Assembly (NCBI GenBank): GCA_963851085.1
Contig: CAWKNX010000024.1
Span: forward strand, 1-64,000
Source of the DNA: DATFVJ01 sp963851085
Lineage (GTDB): Bacteria > Actinomycetota > Actinomycetes > Streptosporangiales > Streptosporangiaceae
Length of the DNA: 64,000 nt
Reading direction: 5' to 3'
Of this stretch, positions 30,563 through 40,557 are shown piece after piece. The notes under the pieces were generated by a model. The model was not told the DNA's origin and did no database searches. It saw nothing but the letters and a program-made list of their open reading frames with translations. Position 1 is the first letter of the stretch. The number at the start of each line of letters is the position of its first letter. The position numbers and the translations under genes are program-made.

Positions 30563-31328
30563 TCAGCTCCCCAGATGTGCGAGGTGTTCGGCGACCTGGT
30601 CGGCGCTGGGAGCCTCGAGCGTCCCAGCGAGCCGCCCGTCGGCGAGCAGGATCACGCGGTCGGCGTGCGCCGCGGCCACCGGATCATGGGTGACCATCAC
30701 GACCGTGTGCCCGTCCCCGTCCACGACCTCGCGCAGGAGCGCGAGCACGCCACGCCCGGTCTGGGTGTCCAGCGCTCCGGTCGGCTCGTCGGCGAACACG
30801 ACCTCGGGCCGGGTGACGAGCGCCCGGGCGATCGCGACCCGCTGCTGCTGGCCTCCGGAGAGCTGGGACGGACGGTGGCGCAAGCGTTTGTCCAGCCCGA
30901 CCCGCGCGGCGACTTCGCGCACCTGCGAGCGCCGCGCGCGGCGACCGTCCAAGCGCAGCGGCAGGCCGATGTTCTGGGTGACCGTCAGCGACGGCATCAG
31001 GTTGAAGGCCTGGAAGACGAACCCGATCCGCTCGCGCCTCAGGATCGTCAGCCGCCGCTCACTGAGCCTCGCCAGGTCAGTGTCACCGAGCGCGACGGTG
31101 CCGGAGGTTGGCCGGTCAAGCCCAGCCGCAATATGAAGGAACGTGCTCTTGCCCGACCCCGAAGGCCCCATGATCGCGGTGAACGACCCCCGGCGAGAGC
31201 CCGATGCTGATCCCGTCGAGGGCGACGACCGCGGCATCACCCTGGCCATGAACCTTGCGGACGTCGCGAAGCGCGACTGCGGGAGCCGATGCGACGGGTC
31301 CAGGGATGTGGAGAGTGGAGTGAGACAT
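30563..31328 (-). CDS. ABC transporter ATP-binding protein, MacB/LolD-like, one frameshift
   Basis: Start MSHSTLHIPGPVASAPAVAL behind GAGGA. Walker A is FTAIMGPSGSGKSTFLHIAA, Q-loop FVFQAFNLMPSLTVTQNI, signature LSGGQQQRVAIARAL, Walker B PEVVFADEPTGALD, and H-loop VVMVTHD. About 255 residues, the standard length. An indel near 31190 separates the start from Walker A. The pair with the FtsX-type permease suggests export of a lipid, lipoprotein or drug. Confidence 0.93.
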
Positions 31329-31416
31329 GTGGTTCCTCGTTGTCGGATTGGGATCGCCGGATCGACCGTGAGGAGGGCGCCCGCCGGCGCCCTCCTTCCG
31401 GTCTTATGTCGGAGCG

Positions 31417-33670
31417 CTAGGTGGCGACGGGCTCGGGCTGCGCGGGCCGCGACGGCGTGGGAGCAGGAGCCTCTGGGGCGGGAGCAGGAGCCTCCGGCGT
31501 CACTCGCGGCAGCCACTCGAGCCACTTCGGCAGGTACCAGTTCCAGTCGCCGAGGAGCTTCATCGTCGCCGGCAGCAGCACGCCGCGGATGAGCGTCGCG
31601 TCGATCAGGACCGCAACCGCCAGCCCCACGCCGAGCTGCTTGAAGATCAGCAGCGACAGGGTGGCGAAGATCGCGAACACCGAGATCATCACGGCGGCGG
31701 CGCTGGTCACGACGCCGGCGGTGGTCTTGATCCCGTGCGTGACCGCCTCCTCGGTTGGCCGTCCGCGGTCGAACGCCTCGCGGATCCGCGTGAGGATGAA
31801 CACGTGGTAATCCATCGAGAGTCCGAACAGGACGACGAACAGGAATAGCGGCATCCATGGGACGATCGCGCCGTTGGAGTGGAAGCCCAGGAGCGACTGC
31901 AGATGGCCGTACTGGAAGATCCACACCAGCACTCCGTAGGCCGCCCCGACCGAGAGCAGGTTGAGCACGATCGCCTTGATCGGGATCACGATCGAGCGGA
32001 AGGTGACCAGCAGCAGCAGGAAGGCCGCCGTCAGGACGAAGGCGAAGACGAGCGGCAGGTGCGACTTCATCGTGTCGTTGAAGTCCTTCGAGCCGGCGGT
32101 GAACCCACCCACGTCCGCCGTGGCGCTTGGGACCCGCCCGATCGTGGCCGGCACCAGCTGGTCGCGGAGCTGGGCCAGCGCAGCGCTCGATTGCGAGTCG
32201 CTGCCATTCCCGGCCAGGGGGATGTCGACCTCCGCGACGGTCCGGTCGGGATTGACGTCGGTCGTGACCGGCTGCTTGAACAGCGGGCTTGCGGCGGCCC
32301 GCTTGCGAAGATCGACGATCGCGCGACGACTTGGGGTGAGGTCACGTCGGCCGCGCTGACCGCGACGACGGCGGGGATCGGTCCACCCGGGAAGACCTTC
32401 TGGACCTTGTTGTAGGTCTTGACGACGCTCAGGTTCTGCGGCAACGAGTCGGTGCCCGGGGTCGCCGTATGGATGCTGAACGCGGGAATCGCGAGCACGA
32501 TCAGCAGGCCCGCCGCGGCGATTGCCGAGACCAGCGGGTGTCGCAGACGCGGGAGTCAGGATCCGCGCCCAGATGCCGCTCTCGCCGGCGTTCCACCGCA
32601 TGTTCTTGATGATCGGGACGCCGCCCTTCTCGACCCGGTCTCCCAGCCAGGCGAGCAGCGCCGGAAGGACCGTCAGCGAGCCGACGACAGCCACCGCGAC
32701 CACGATGATCGTCCCGGTCGCGAACGACGTGAACGTCGATGCGCCCCCGAGGTACATGCCCGCCATCGCGACCATCACCGTCAGGCCCGAGACGAGCACC
32801 GCCCGCCCCGAGGTCGCCGCCGCAGCCGCCAGCGACGCCTGTTCGCTGCGCCCCGATTCGCGCTCCTCGCGCTCGCGGCGCAGGTAGAACATCGAGTAGT
32901 CGACGCCGACCGCCAGGCCGATCAACAGGATCACCTCGTTGATCGAGCTGTCAACGGGCGAGAAGTGGCTGGTCACAGCGACCAGGCCGATCGTCGCGAG
33001 CACGGCCGTCAACGCGAGCAGAATCGGAATGCTGGCCGCGACCAGGGCGCCGAATGCGAGCAACAGGATCACGAGCGTGATCGGCAGCGAGGTTACGAGC
33101 GCCCGGCTGAAATCTTTGCCGATCGAATCGTTCAGCTGCTTGTTGATGCTCGCATCGCCGAACTGCTCGACCGTGAAACCTGGCATTGGCGGCCTGCGCG
33201 GCGGCGGTGGCGTTCAGCGTCGCGGCGACCCGATCCGCGGCCTGGTTCTCGTCACCGGCGATCTCGAACCGAAGCAGCGCCGAATGCCCGTCAGCTGAGA
33301 TCTGTCCGGCGTTGGCCGGCTTGTAGGGGCTCTCGAACGCCTTGGTGTAGGGGACCGCTGCGAGCCGGCGCTGGACGTCGCCGACGGCGGCTCGGAACGA
33401 GGGGTCGCTCGCGGTGGCGCTGTTGCTCTGGACCAGCACCTGCTCGACCTGATGCTTCGGGAAGGCGTTGTCGACGGTGCGCGCGGCGCGTCCGGACTCG
33501 CCGACCCCGCTCTGGGCGTTCGTCTGGGTCTCAGTCCCGAGCGCGCTGCCGACCATGAACGCGATCAGCGCGAACGCCAGCCAGCCCCAGATGGCCTTCT
33601 TGCGATGCTGGGCGCTCCAGCGTCCGGCGCGGGCCGCCAGTCCACGATTAGCGGTTTTGTCAGCACTCAT
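31417..33670 (-). CDS. MMPL/RND-type transporter, frameshifted
   Basis: About 750 residues with two repeats of an extracytoplasmic domain and six-helix bundles. Start MSADKTANRGLAARAGRWSA behind GAGGAGG, then TM1 AIWGWLAFALIAFMVGSALG. First bundle: LPITLVILLLAFGALVAASI, VDYSMFYLRREREERESG. Second bundle: LPLVFAFVLTAAFLLLLVTF, LFGLSMDYHVFILTRIREAF (the GLSMDYxxF family motif). The C-terminus is a Pro/Ala-rich tail from about residue 720. Indels lie near 33185, 32545, 32340. Members export lipids or drugs. It leads an operon with the ABC exporter and hydrolase and is divergent from a two-component regulator. Confidence 0.9.
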
Positions 33671-33727
33671 GTCGATCCTCCTCTAGGTTGGGTTTCCGAC
33701 ATGGCGCCAGCCTCCCAGCGGCGGATC

Positions 33728-33809
33728 TCCCCAACCATGGGGATGGCAGGCGTCCCGGAGGGTCGGCCGGCCACCGGCCGGGGTTCGGGCTGCCACCCCG
33801 ACGGTGGGG
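33728..33809. promoter_or_regulatory. Two CCCC-N6-GGGG inverted repeats in a divergent promoter
   Basis: Between the MMPL operon and the regulator operon are TCCCCAACCATGGGGA (33728-33743) and ACCCCGACGGTGGGGC (33795-33810). Both have the same arm-spacer-arm design. NarL/LuxR-type response regulators bind such inverted repeats, and one is encoded in this locus. Confidence 0.5.
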
Positions 33810-33854
33810 CTAGCCGTATGGATCTGGGAGCGGCCATGGGCGAGAATCACAGCC

Positions 33855-34208
33855 ATGGGCAGAACCGTCCTGATCGTCGATGACCATCCAAGTTTTCGCG
33901 CCAGCGCGCGGCGCATGCTCGAGGCCGACGGCTACGACGTAGTTGGGGAGGCTGCGGATGGGACCTCCGCGATCGACGCCGTCCGTGAACTCCAACCCGA
34001 CGTGGTCCTGCTCGATATCCGGCTGCCCGATCTCGACGGCTTCCGGGTCGCCGAGCGGCTTGCTGTAAACGGGGCGTCGCCCGCGATCGTCCTCACTTCG
34101 AGCCGCGACCGATCCGACTTCGGCTACGAAATCGATGCCTGCCCAGCGCACGGCTTCATCCCCAAGAGCGAGCTCAGCGCGAAGGCGATCACCTTGCTGA
34201 TCAGATGA
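33855..34208 (+). CDS. Stand-alone response-regulator receiver
   Basis: An intact 117-residue CheY-like domain without any output domain: RTVLIVDDHPSFRASARRML (acidic DD pair), PDVVLLDIRLPDLDGF (phospho-acceptor Asp), IVLTSSRD (conserved Thr/Ser), and FIPKSELS (conserved Lys). The stop overlaps the kinase start by ATGA, so translation is coupled. It may be a phosphate sink or a truncated relative of the LuxR-type regulator two genes downstream. Confidence 0.9.
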   Translation: MGRTVLIVDDHPSFRASARRMLEADGYDVVGEAADGTSAIDAVRELQPDVVLLDIRLPDLDGFRVAERLAVNGASPAIVLTSSRDRSDFGYEIDACPAHGFIPKSELSAKAITLLIR

Positions 34209-35947
34209 CCAACCCGCGCCGCGCGCTGATCGGGCTCGCCGCAGTTGCCATCGGGGTCGGCACGCTCCTGGTGGTCATCAACGGCGAGCACAACATCCAC
34301 CGAGGTGCCTATGCGGCCTTGGCACTCGGAACCGGCTGGGGGTTCATCGGCACCGGGCTCTATGCCTCGAGCCGACGTCCCAGAAGCAACATGGGCCTGC
34401 TGATGATCGCAGTCGGCTTCGCTGGCCTCTTGAAGGCGCTCGCCTTCTCCAACGACAGCGTCATCTTCACGATCGGCTCGCTCGGCGAACTGCTGATCTA
34501 CGCGCTGCTCATCCACCTGCTGCTGTCATTCCCGTCAGGACGACTGGACAGCCGGCTCGACCGTGTGCTCGTCGCAATCGCGTACTTCAACACGACGGTG
34601 GTTCAACTGGCCGCGTTCGTACTCATTGATCCGCAGCAGGGGTGCGCCCAATGCCCCGCCAATCCGCTGCTGATCGATCACGCCGACACGGCCGCCGGGG
34701 TCATTAGCGCGGCGCAGCTGGACATCGCGATCGCAGTCCTGGGCGCGGTCGTGGCGAGCCTCTACCGACGCTGGCGGGACAGCAGCCACAGTCAACGGCG
34801 GAGCTTTGCCCCCGTCCTCGCCGTCGGCAGCCTCACCTTCGTGCTTTTGATGGCGTCGCTGATCGTCGAACAGGCCGGCCTGTCGAGCAGCATCGACGAC
34901 GGGCTGACGCTGGCGCTGTTCGGCACGCTGGCCTGTCTTCCGTTTGCATTTCTGACCGGCCTGCTGCGATTCCGCTTCAGCCAAGTCGAGGCGGTCAGCT
35001 CGCTCGTCGCCCGGCTTGGCGGCGGAGTCGGTCGAGGATCGTTGCGGGATGCTCTCGCGGAGGCGCTTGGAGACCCAGAGGTTGAGCTCGCCTATTGGGT
35101 GCCAAATCGGGATGCCTACGTCGATTCCGCGGGCCGGCCGATGCAGCTGGATCCGGCGCCGAAGGGAAAAATCGCGACAGTCATCGAGCACGAGGGTCGG
35201 CGGGTCGGCGCCATCGTCCACGATGCCGAGCTTGCAGAGGAGCGCGACCTCGTGCGGGCGGTCGGCGCCACCGCAGCGCTCACACTCGAGAATGAGCGGC
35301 TGGACGCCGAGTTGCGTGCGCACGTTGACGAGCTCCGCGCCTCTCGCGCGCGGATCGTCACCGCGGGATACGCGGAACGCCAGCGGCTGGAGCGGGACCT
35401 CCACGACGGAGCACAGCAGCGGTTGATGGCACTCGGCATCAATCTGCGCCTGGCGCGAGAGCTGGTCACGAGCGATACGCAGGAGGCGGCCGCGCTGCTC
35501 GACGCGTCGCTTGAAGAGCTCAACCAAGCGACGCGTGAACTGCGCGAGCTGGCGCGCGGGATTCACCCGGCGGTGCTGACCGACCGCGGTCTCGATGCGG
35601 CGCTCAACGGGCTCGCGGGACGCTCCCCGGTGCCGGTAGAGCTAGTCCAGACGCTGGACGAGCGGCTGCCGTCCTCTGTCGAATCCGCGGTCTATTTCGT
35701 CGTCGCCGAGGCGCTCACCAACATAGCTCGATACGCCCAAGCTCAAACGGTCCGGGTGACTGTCGTGCGCAGCAACGGCCACGTGGACGTTCAGGTGAGC
35801 GATGACGGCGTCGGCGGGGCCGACGCGGCGCACGGATCGGGGCTGCGGGGGCTCTCCGATCGCGTGGCGGCGCTCGACGGCCACCTCGAGCTGACGAGCG
35901 CGAACGGCAATGGCACGACCGTGCAGGCGACGATCCCGTGCGGGTGA
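34205..35947 (+). CDS. Membrane sensor histidine kinase, NarL-type (HisKA_3)
   Basis: Intact, 580 residues. Residues 1-260 hold about seven to eight hydrophobic helices (LIGLAAVAIGVGTLLVVING, LGELLIYALLIHLLLSFPSG, VGSLTFVLLMASLIVEQAG). A GAF-like cytoplasmic segment is followed by HisKA_3 with ERQRLERDLHDGAQQRLMAL (phospho-His near residue 398), and a HATPase_c with VYFVVAEALTNIARYAQAQT (N box), VQVSDDGVGGADAAHGSGLR (G1 box). No frameshift. It should phosphorylate one or both adjacent regulators. Confidence 0.93.
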   Translation: MTNPRRALIGLAAVAIGVGTLLVVINGEHNIHRGAYAALALGTGWGFIGTGLYASSRRPRSNMGLLMIAVGFAGLLKALAFSNDSVIFTIGSLGELLIYALLIHLLLSFPSGRLDSRLDRVLVAIAYFNTTVVQLAAFVLIDPQQGCAQCPANPLLIDHADTAAGVISAAQLDIAIAVLGAVVASLYRRWRDSSHSQRRSFAPVLAVGSLTFVLLMASLIVEQAGLSSSIDDGLTLALFGTLACLPFAFLTGLLRFRFSQVEAVSSLVARLGGGVGRGSLRDALAEALGDPEVELAYWVPNRDAYVDSAGRPMQLDPAPKGKIATVIEHEGRRVGAIVHDAELAEERDLVRAVGATAALTLENERLDAELRAHVDELRASRARIVTAGYAERQRLERDLHDGAQQRLMALGINLRLARELVTSDTQEAAALLDASLEELNQATRELRELARGIHPAVLTDRGLDAALNGLAGRSPVPVELVQTLDERLPSSVESAVYFVVAEALTNIARYAQAQTVRVTVVRSNGHVDVQVSDDGVGGADAAHGSGLRGLSDRVAALDGHLELTSANGNGTTVQATIPCG

Positions 35948-36582
35948 TCGTCGCCGATGATTCGGTGCTGCTGCGTGAAGGGGTCACGCGCATGCTCGAG
36001 AAAGCGGGCTTTGAGGTGGTCGGGCATGCGGCCGACCAAGAGGAGCTAATGCGCAAGGCCCGAGCGCACAAGCCCGACGTCGCGATCATCGACATCCGCA
36101 TGCCCCCGACCCACACCGACGAGGGCCTGCAGGCCGCGCGCGCGATCCGCGAAGAGATGCCCGGCACAGGCGTGGTCGTCCTCTCGGCCTACATCGAAGA
36201 GGCGTACGCGCTAGAGCTACTGGCCGAGGACCCCGCCGGAGTCGGCTACCTGCTCAAGGACCGGGTCTGGGACGGGGACCGCTTCGCCGAGGCGGTCCGG
36301 AGGGTAGCCGAGGGCGGCTCAGCCCTCGATCCCGAGGTCGTCTCGCACATGCTCGGGCGCCGGCGGGTCCATGCGCCGCTCGAGGAGCTGACGCCGCGCG
36401 AGCACGACGTGCTGGGGCTGATGGCCGAGGGACGCAGCAACCAGGCGATCGCCGATGCGCTCGTGATCTCAGGGCGGGCGGTGGAGAAGCATGTGAGCAG
36501 CATCTTCACCAAACTCAACCTCCCGCCCGCGCCAGAGGACCATCGCCGCGTCCTCGCGGTACTGGCGTTCCTAGCCAGCTAG
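35938..36582 (+). CDS. Response regulator, NarL/LuxR family
   Basis: Intact, 214 residues, GTG start overlapping the kinase stop. Receiver: RVIVADDSVLLREGVTRML, PDVAIIDIRMPPTHTDEGLQ (phospho-Asp), VVVLSAYIEEAYALELL, GYLLKDRVWDGDRF. C-terminal LuxR helix-turn-helix: LTPREHDVLGLMAEGRSNQA, IADALVISGRAVEKHVSSIF. It is the likely ligand of the inverted repeats at 33728-33809 and so the controller of the divergent MMPL/ABC operon. Confidence 0.94.
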   Translation: MRVIVADDSVLLREGVTRMLEKAGFEVVGHAADQEELMRKARAHKPDVAIIDIRMPPTHTDEGLQAARAIREEMPGTGVVVLSAYIEEAYALELLAEDPAGVGYLLKDRVWDGDRFAEAVRRVAEGGSALDPEVVSHMLGRRRVHAPLEELTPREHDVLGLMAEGRSNQAIADALVISGRAVEKHVSSIFTKLNLPPAPEDHRRVLAVLAFLAS

Positions 36583-37647
36583 CACGACGGACGTACCACG
36601 TGCCGCCTCCCGAAGCGTTCGAAAGAGGCGGGCGTGGCGCGGACCGGCCCTCGGGACGTGCTTTCGTGAGCGAGTATGTCTCGCGGCGGGCGGTCCGATG
36701 CGACTGGGTTGGGACAGCGAGCGTCGCTACCCGCCGGCGCCGCTGTCTCACCGCCTTGCGGAATCGCCCATAGGCATCGGCGACGGCGGTCGGCCGCGCG
36801 TCTGCTCGACCGTCAATTCACACACCCGCGACGACCTCACATAAAGGCGTGGAGCAGCAGCACATGATCAATCGGCGCCCCGACCGGCCAGCCCCGCATC
36901 CGTGGCGGCACGGGCATACTGGAACCCGCGCGGCCAGACTCGCAAGGACACTGGCGCTCGCTTTGCCTGCGAGAGGAGTAGCCGCGGCCGTCCCTCATCT
37001 CGTGCTCGCTCCGGACGCGTTGGGAGAGTCCGGTCCGGCTGTCAACGCTTGACTGCTCGAAGAGGCCAAGCGGAAGCCGCGCGGCATCTAGCCCTCGGGG
37101 TGTCCGATTGCCGATCCTCAGCGACACCGGCGGCGGCAGGCGGGCTGCGCCCGATCAGCAGCGTCGACGCGCCGACTCGCGTCGCACATACGGTGTCCGC
37201 ACGCTTTTCGCACCCACGGGGGCTATACGAACACCGTGGCCACGGCGCGCAGGCGCGGCACCCCCGCCCGAACGAATGCAGGGCCCGGCTCCGGCCGTGA
37301 CGAGCGACCTGCTCATCGCCAGGACCAGGGCCACCGGGCAATCGCTGCGGACGGGGGTTTTGCCTAGGCACGCAGGCTCCGTGAGCTGCATGCGCACCGC
37401 GCGAGAAGCGAGCGAGCGGTCGATCATGAGCTCACTGCTGGATTCACGAAGCCTGGGCTTGAGGGTGCCGCCGGTCCGGTCGGAGGCTTCCGAGTCGGTC
37501 CCGGGGAACTCCGGAAGCGGGACTGGAGGCGTCACCTCGACTTCCCCGTCACTCGCGGGCCGCCCGCCCACCGGTGGCGGATGGTGCGTTGGCGTTTGAT
37601 GTCGGATCGCGGTTCGAAGTCCCGGCCCGACCAGGCCGCGTTTTTCA
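36583..37647. other. Gap of about 1 kb, no recognised gene
   Basis: Between the regulator operon and the GAP-family gene. Several frames longer than 90 codons exist on both strands, but none shows a domain, signal peptide or plausible ribosome-binding site. A tRNA-like TTCGAA near 37610 does not fold into a cloverleaf. It may contain decayed sequence. Confidence 0.35.
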
Positions 37648-38312
37648 CTATTGCCTGAGAAGGCCGCTACCGCCGAGGACGGCTAAGACGCTGCCGACAA
37701 ACAAAAGGAGGCTAGCGAGCACCACTGGCCAGCGACGTTGCAGCCAGGCCCCGCCCTTCTGAAGCCACGGGTCGGCGCGCCTCCCGGCAAGCAACATCAC
37801 CGCGATGATCGCCAGCAGTGGGACCACGAAGGCAACGTTGTAGAGGAGGAGCAGTCCGATCTCCTGGGGAATGCTTGCGTTCGATGCCACGATCCCAGCG
37901 ATCACCGCGAAGTACGGAGCAGCAGTTGGCAGCTCGATCGCGGCGATCGATGCCCGGTGACAAACGCTGAGCTCCCACCGCCGCCGTGGCCCGGGAGCTC
38001 GCGGCGCGCCAGAGACCGCCGCCCCGTAAAGATCGCCACCGCAACGATCAACAGGACAACGCCCGCGACAAGCTCGATCACGTGCCTGACCGTTCCCTGC
38101 GGGTGCGGGACCAGACCCAGCAGCAGCCTCCCTGGGCCGATCGTCAGCACAACTCCGCCGACGACAGTCACGCTGAACACGCCGATCGTGAACTGCGTCA
38201 CGCGCCAGACGCGCTTTCGCCCGGTCGCGATGTACAGCGCCGGCCCGACCGTGCTGGGGTTGAGCGAGTCCGCGAGGCCCACCGAGATCGCCACACCAAC
38301 GCGTCGCAGCAT
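37648..38312 (-). CDS. GAP/Sap family membrane exporter, one frameshift
   Basis: Start MLRRVGVAISVGLADSLNPS behind GGAGA; the DSLNPSTVGPALY motif is typical of LysE-related GAP (Sap) proteins. Six hydrophobic segments are visible, including FTIGVFSVTVVGGVVLTIGP, IELVAGVVLLIVAVAIFTGR, IELPTAAPYFAVIAGIVAS, and LLASLLLFVGSVLAVLGG-like near the end. An indel near 37960 shifts the frame. Mycobacterial Sap helps export sulfolipid or glycopeptidolipid; the substrate here is unknown. Confidence 0.8.
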
Positions 38313-38633
38313 CGCTTGCCATCTCCTTCAGCGCCGCAATCGAAAGCAGCCTACTGGCCCCTGCCCGTGTTAGGCCGCAGCGGAGAGCGGGTGTGCGACC
38401 AGCGCCAGGTCGCAACCTGGTACTCCCCAGAACTAGGGCTACCGCTCGCTTCTGGTTCCACGAACCAGGGGGCGCGTCGGACGGCGGCCGCGGCGCTTGC
38501 AGGTCTGCTGCTTTTGGGTGCCCGGGCGAGCGGAGCGGGAGCCGCCGCTTCGTGGCTGCTGGGGCGACGGAGCGGAGGCCAGGACCGAGCGCGGCAGAAT
38601 TCCGCTTCGACCCGATCGTTAGTTAGCGCCGAC
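38313..38633. other. Gap, no recognised gene
   Basis: About 320 bases upstream of the AraC gene. A DPIVS peptide just before 38620 in another frame resembles the usual MDPLSDVL start of this AraC subgroup, suggesting the true AraC start lies at about 38608 with an indel. Confidence 0.35.
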
Positions 38634-39473
38634 GTGCTAGCAGGCGGACCGACGCGTGCTCGGTTTCCGCGCGTTGCGAGGGCGCTCAACCCGCAGCTCC
38701 CGGGCGCCGCGTTCCACACGTTCACGTCCGGGATGGCGTGGCTGGGCGTGGACGACAGCGAGCCGCTGCAGCTGATGCCCGGCGACGTCGTTCTGCTGCC
38801 GGCCGGCGCCCGCCACCGCCTGTCATCTGAGCCGGACGGTCGCTGCGTCCCGTTCGATAGCTCGACGAAGGAGCGGCTGATGACGCCGGACGGCGACCTC
38901 GCACTCGGCGCCTGCGGCGCGGGGACGACGTTCGTCTGTGCGGCGTTCGACTACGACCTCGAGGTGGGCGCGCCGCTCATGGGCCTCCTGCCGCCGGTGC
39001 TTCACGTGCCCGCCGATCCGGTTGCCGGGCGCAGACCTCGCGGCGATCGTCGAGCTGCTGGCGATGGAGGTCGGCGCGCGTCGGCCCGGCTCCCGCGCGG
39101 CGGCGGCGCGGCGGTTCGACACGCTCCTGATCGCGGCGATCCGTAACTGGCTCGACCGCCAGGCCGACGGCGAGGCGCCGTCGTGGCCGCGCGCTCGCGA
39201 CCCGGCGCTGGCGCAGGTCCTGGCCGCGCTGCACGAGCGGCCGGCCGAGCCGTGGACGGTCAAGTCCTCGCACGCGAGGTCCACGTCTCGCGCGCGACGC
39301 TCGCGCGGCGCTTCGCGGAGGTCGTGGGCGAGCCACCGCTGACCACCTGCACGCTGGCGCATGCACCTCGCGGCGCAGCGGCTGAAGTACTCCACCGACA
39401 CGGTCGAGGCGATCGCCCGCGAGGTCGGTACACGTCCGAGTACGCCTTCAACCGCGCGTTCGCGCGGCACTAG
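38634..39473 (+). CDS. AraC-family regulator with cupin N-terminus, frameshifted
   Basis: The N-terminal cupin half reads FTSGMAWLGVDDSEPLQLMP, GDVVLLPAGARHRLSSEPDG, TTFVCAAFDYDLEVGAPLMG, then LLPPVLHVPADP. After an indel near 39020: LAAIVELLAMEVGARRPGSR and FDTLLIAAIRNWLDRQADG. The C-terminal HTH pair is spread over frames: VHVSRATLARRFAEVVGEPP, then MHLAAQRLKYSTDTVEAIAR and YTSEYAFNRAFARH. It corresponds to the cupin_6-type AraC regulators (about 300 residues) often controlling oxidoreductases or efflux. Start uncertain: GTG 38634 is the first in-frame codon. Confidence 0.78.
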
Positions 39474-39686
39474 CCGCCAGCCCCCCGGCCGCTACCGGCG
39501 GCTCGCGAGCGCCGCGTGACGCCAAGCGCCGCGGAACCGGCGCCCGCCACGAGCGCGGCGAGCGCACCGCCGCAGCCCGGCGGTACAAGTCAGGACACCA
39601 CCAACGAACAGCCCCACTCCAGCGCCGTCAGCGACACGGCATAATCAGCCGTCGCGAGGCCGGCTTTCACGGACCGGCAGACATCA

Positions 39687-39822
39687 CAGCTCAGGGTGCT
39701 GTGACGAGGACCGCCGGTGCGGCCCCTGAGTTCGAACCGCAGACCGCTGGCGCGGCGATCGCCGTGACGGAGAGCGCGATCGCGGCGATGGCGATGGCGC
39801 GACCGTGTGGCTGTACGGGTCA
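39687..39822 (-). CDS. Possible small secreted peptide, frameshifted
   Basis: A minus-strand frame reads AIAIAAIALSVTAIAAPAV, an almost perfect signal peptide core with an A-x-A cleavage site, followed by GSNSGAAPAVLVTAP and a stop. The preceding GTG at 39822 is one frame off, so an indel is required. Only about 45 residues; it could be the start of a longer lost gene. Confidence 0.25.
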
Positions 39823-40008
39823 CCAATGCTCCTAGGTCTAGCTGCAGCTCGGGTGGCAAAGCACAGCTCGAAGGCCTGCCACGGTGGCGTTGGACTCGCA
39901 TTGGGTGTGGGCGCGGGCGATCACCGGGGACGACCTGTTGGGCTAAGTGGGTCGCCCCCGGGGTTACGGTTCCGGCCGATGTCTGCTGGCGACCGAAACG
40001 GCTGTCGC

Positions 40009-40450
40009 CTACGCGGCCCTCTTGGACGGAGCCGGTTTGGAATCACGCGTCCGCGTGTTCGCTCGGTCGCGTGGAGTGCGACCCGGGCGCTGATGCTCGG
40101 TTGGCGTGGTCGAGGGCGCGCCGACGGCGCGGCCGACGGTGAAGCCGCGGGGCCGCCCGTCCAGCGACGGGGGCAGCGGATCGCCGACGGCGTGGCCGAC
40201 GGTGAAGCCGCGGGGCTTCCCGTCGAGCGACGGGGGCAGCGGATCGCCGACCGCGTGGCCGACGGTGAAGCCGCGGGGCTGCCCGTCGAGCGACGGGGGC
40301 AGCGGATCGCCGACGGCGTGGCCGACGGTGAAGCCGCGGGGCTGTCCCGTCCAGCGACGCTGGCGTCGGGTCGCCGATCGTGTGGTTGAGATTCTCACCG
40401 GCGGCCGGTGAGTGGTAACGAGTGACGTTAGGTGTGTCGCTGTCTTTCAT
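40009..40450 (-). CDS. Repeat protein with 21-residue tandem units, one frameshift
   Basis: Start MKDSDTPNVTRYHSPAAG at 40450 behind AAGGAG. After NHTIGDPTPASLDG, a 63-bp insertion-type frameshift point near 40345-40355 leads into perfect tandem units with core GFTVGHAVGDPLPPSLDG separated by (Q/K/R)PR. Three full units and two partial ones are present; the last ends GFTVGRAVGAPSTTP, followed by a basic tail. No signal peptide, TM helix or Cys. I do not recognise the family. It lies 107 bases downstream of an exported single-TM protein gene on the same strand and may be cotranscribed with it. Confidence 0.6.
40131..40382 (-). repeat. 63-bp tandem repeat, four units
   Basis: GGCCGACGGTGAAGCCGCGG recurs at 40131, 40194, 40257 and 40320, an exact 63-bp period. 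The units differ by few bases, and a multiple of three keeps the reading frame, fitting a coding minisatellite in the repeat protein. Confidence 0.9.
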
Positions 40451-40557
40451 TGCTGATTGCTCCTTGGAGTTGTGCGGTTTGTGTCGCCGTCGGCGTCTGT
40501 TATCGCCCAGTGGGCTGCTTTGCAGCGTCGACATGATCGGTGCCTTGCCCTCGGTGC

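Noticed and set aside
37561..37640. tRNA-like stretch with TTCGAAG loop and a final CCA
   Set aside because: The D-arm-like and acceptor-like pieces cannot be combined with a paired anticodon arm and T arm at standard spacing; the T stem has mismatches whichever register is used.
40131..40382. CRISPR array
   Set aside because: The 63-bp units are contiguous without variable spacers and encode an in-frame 21-residue protein repeat.
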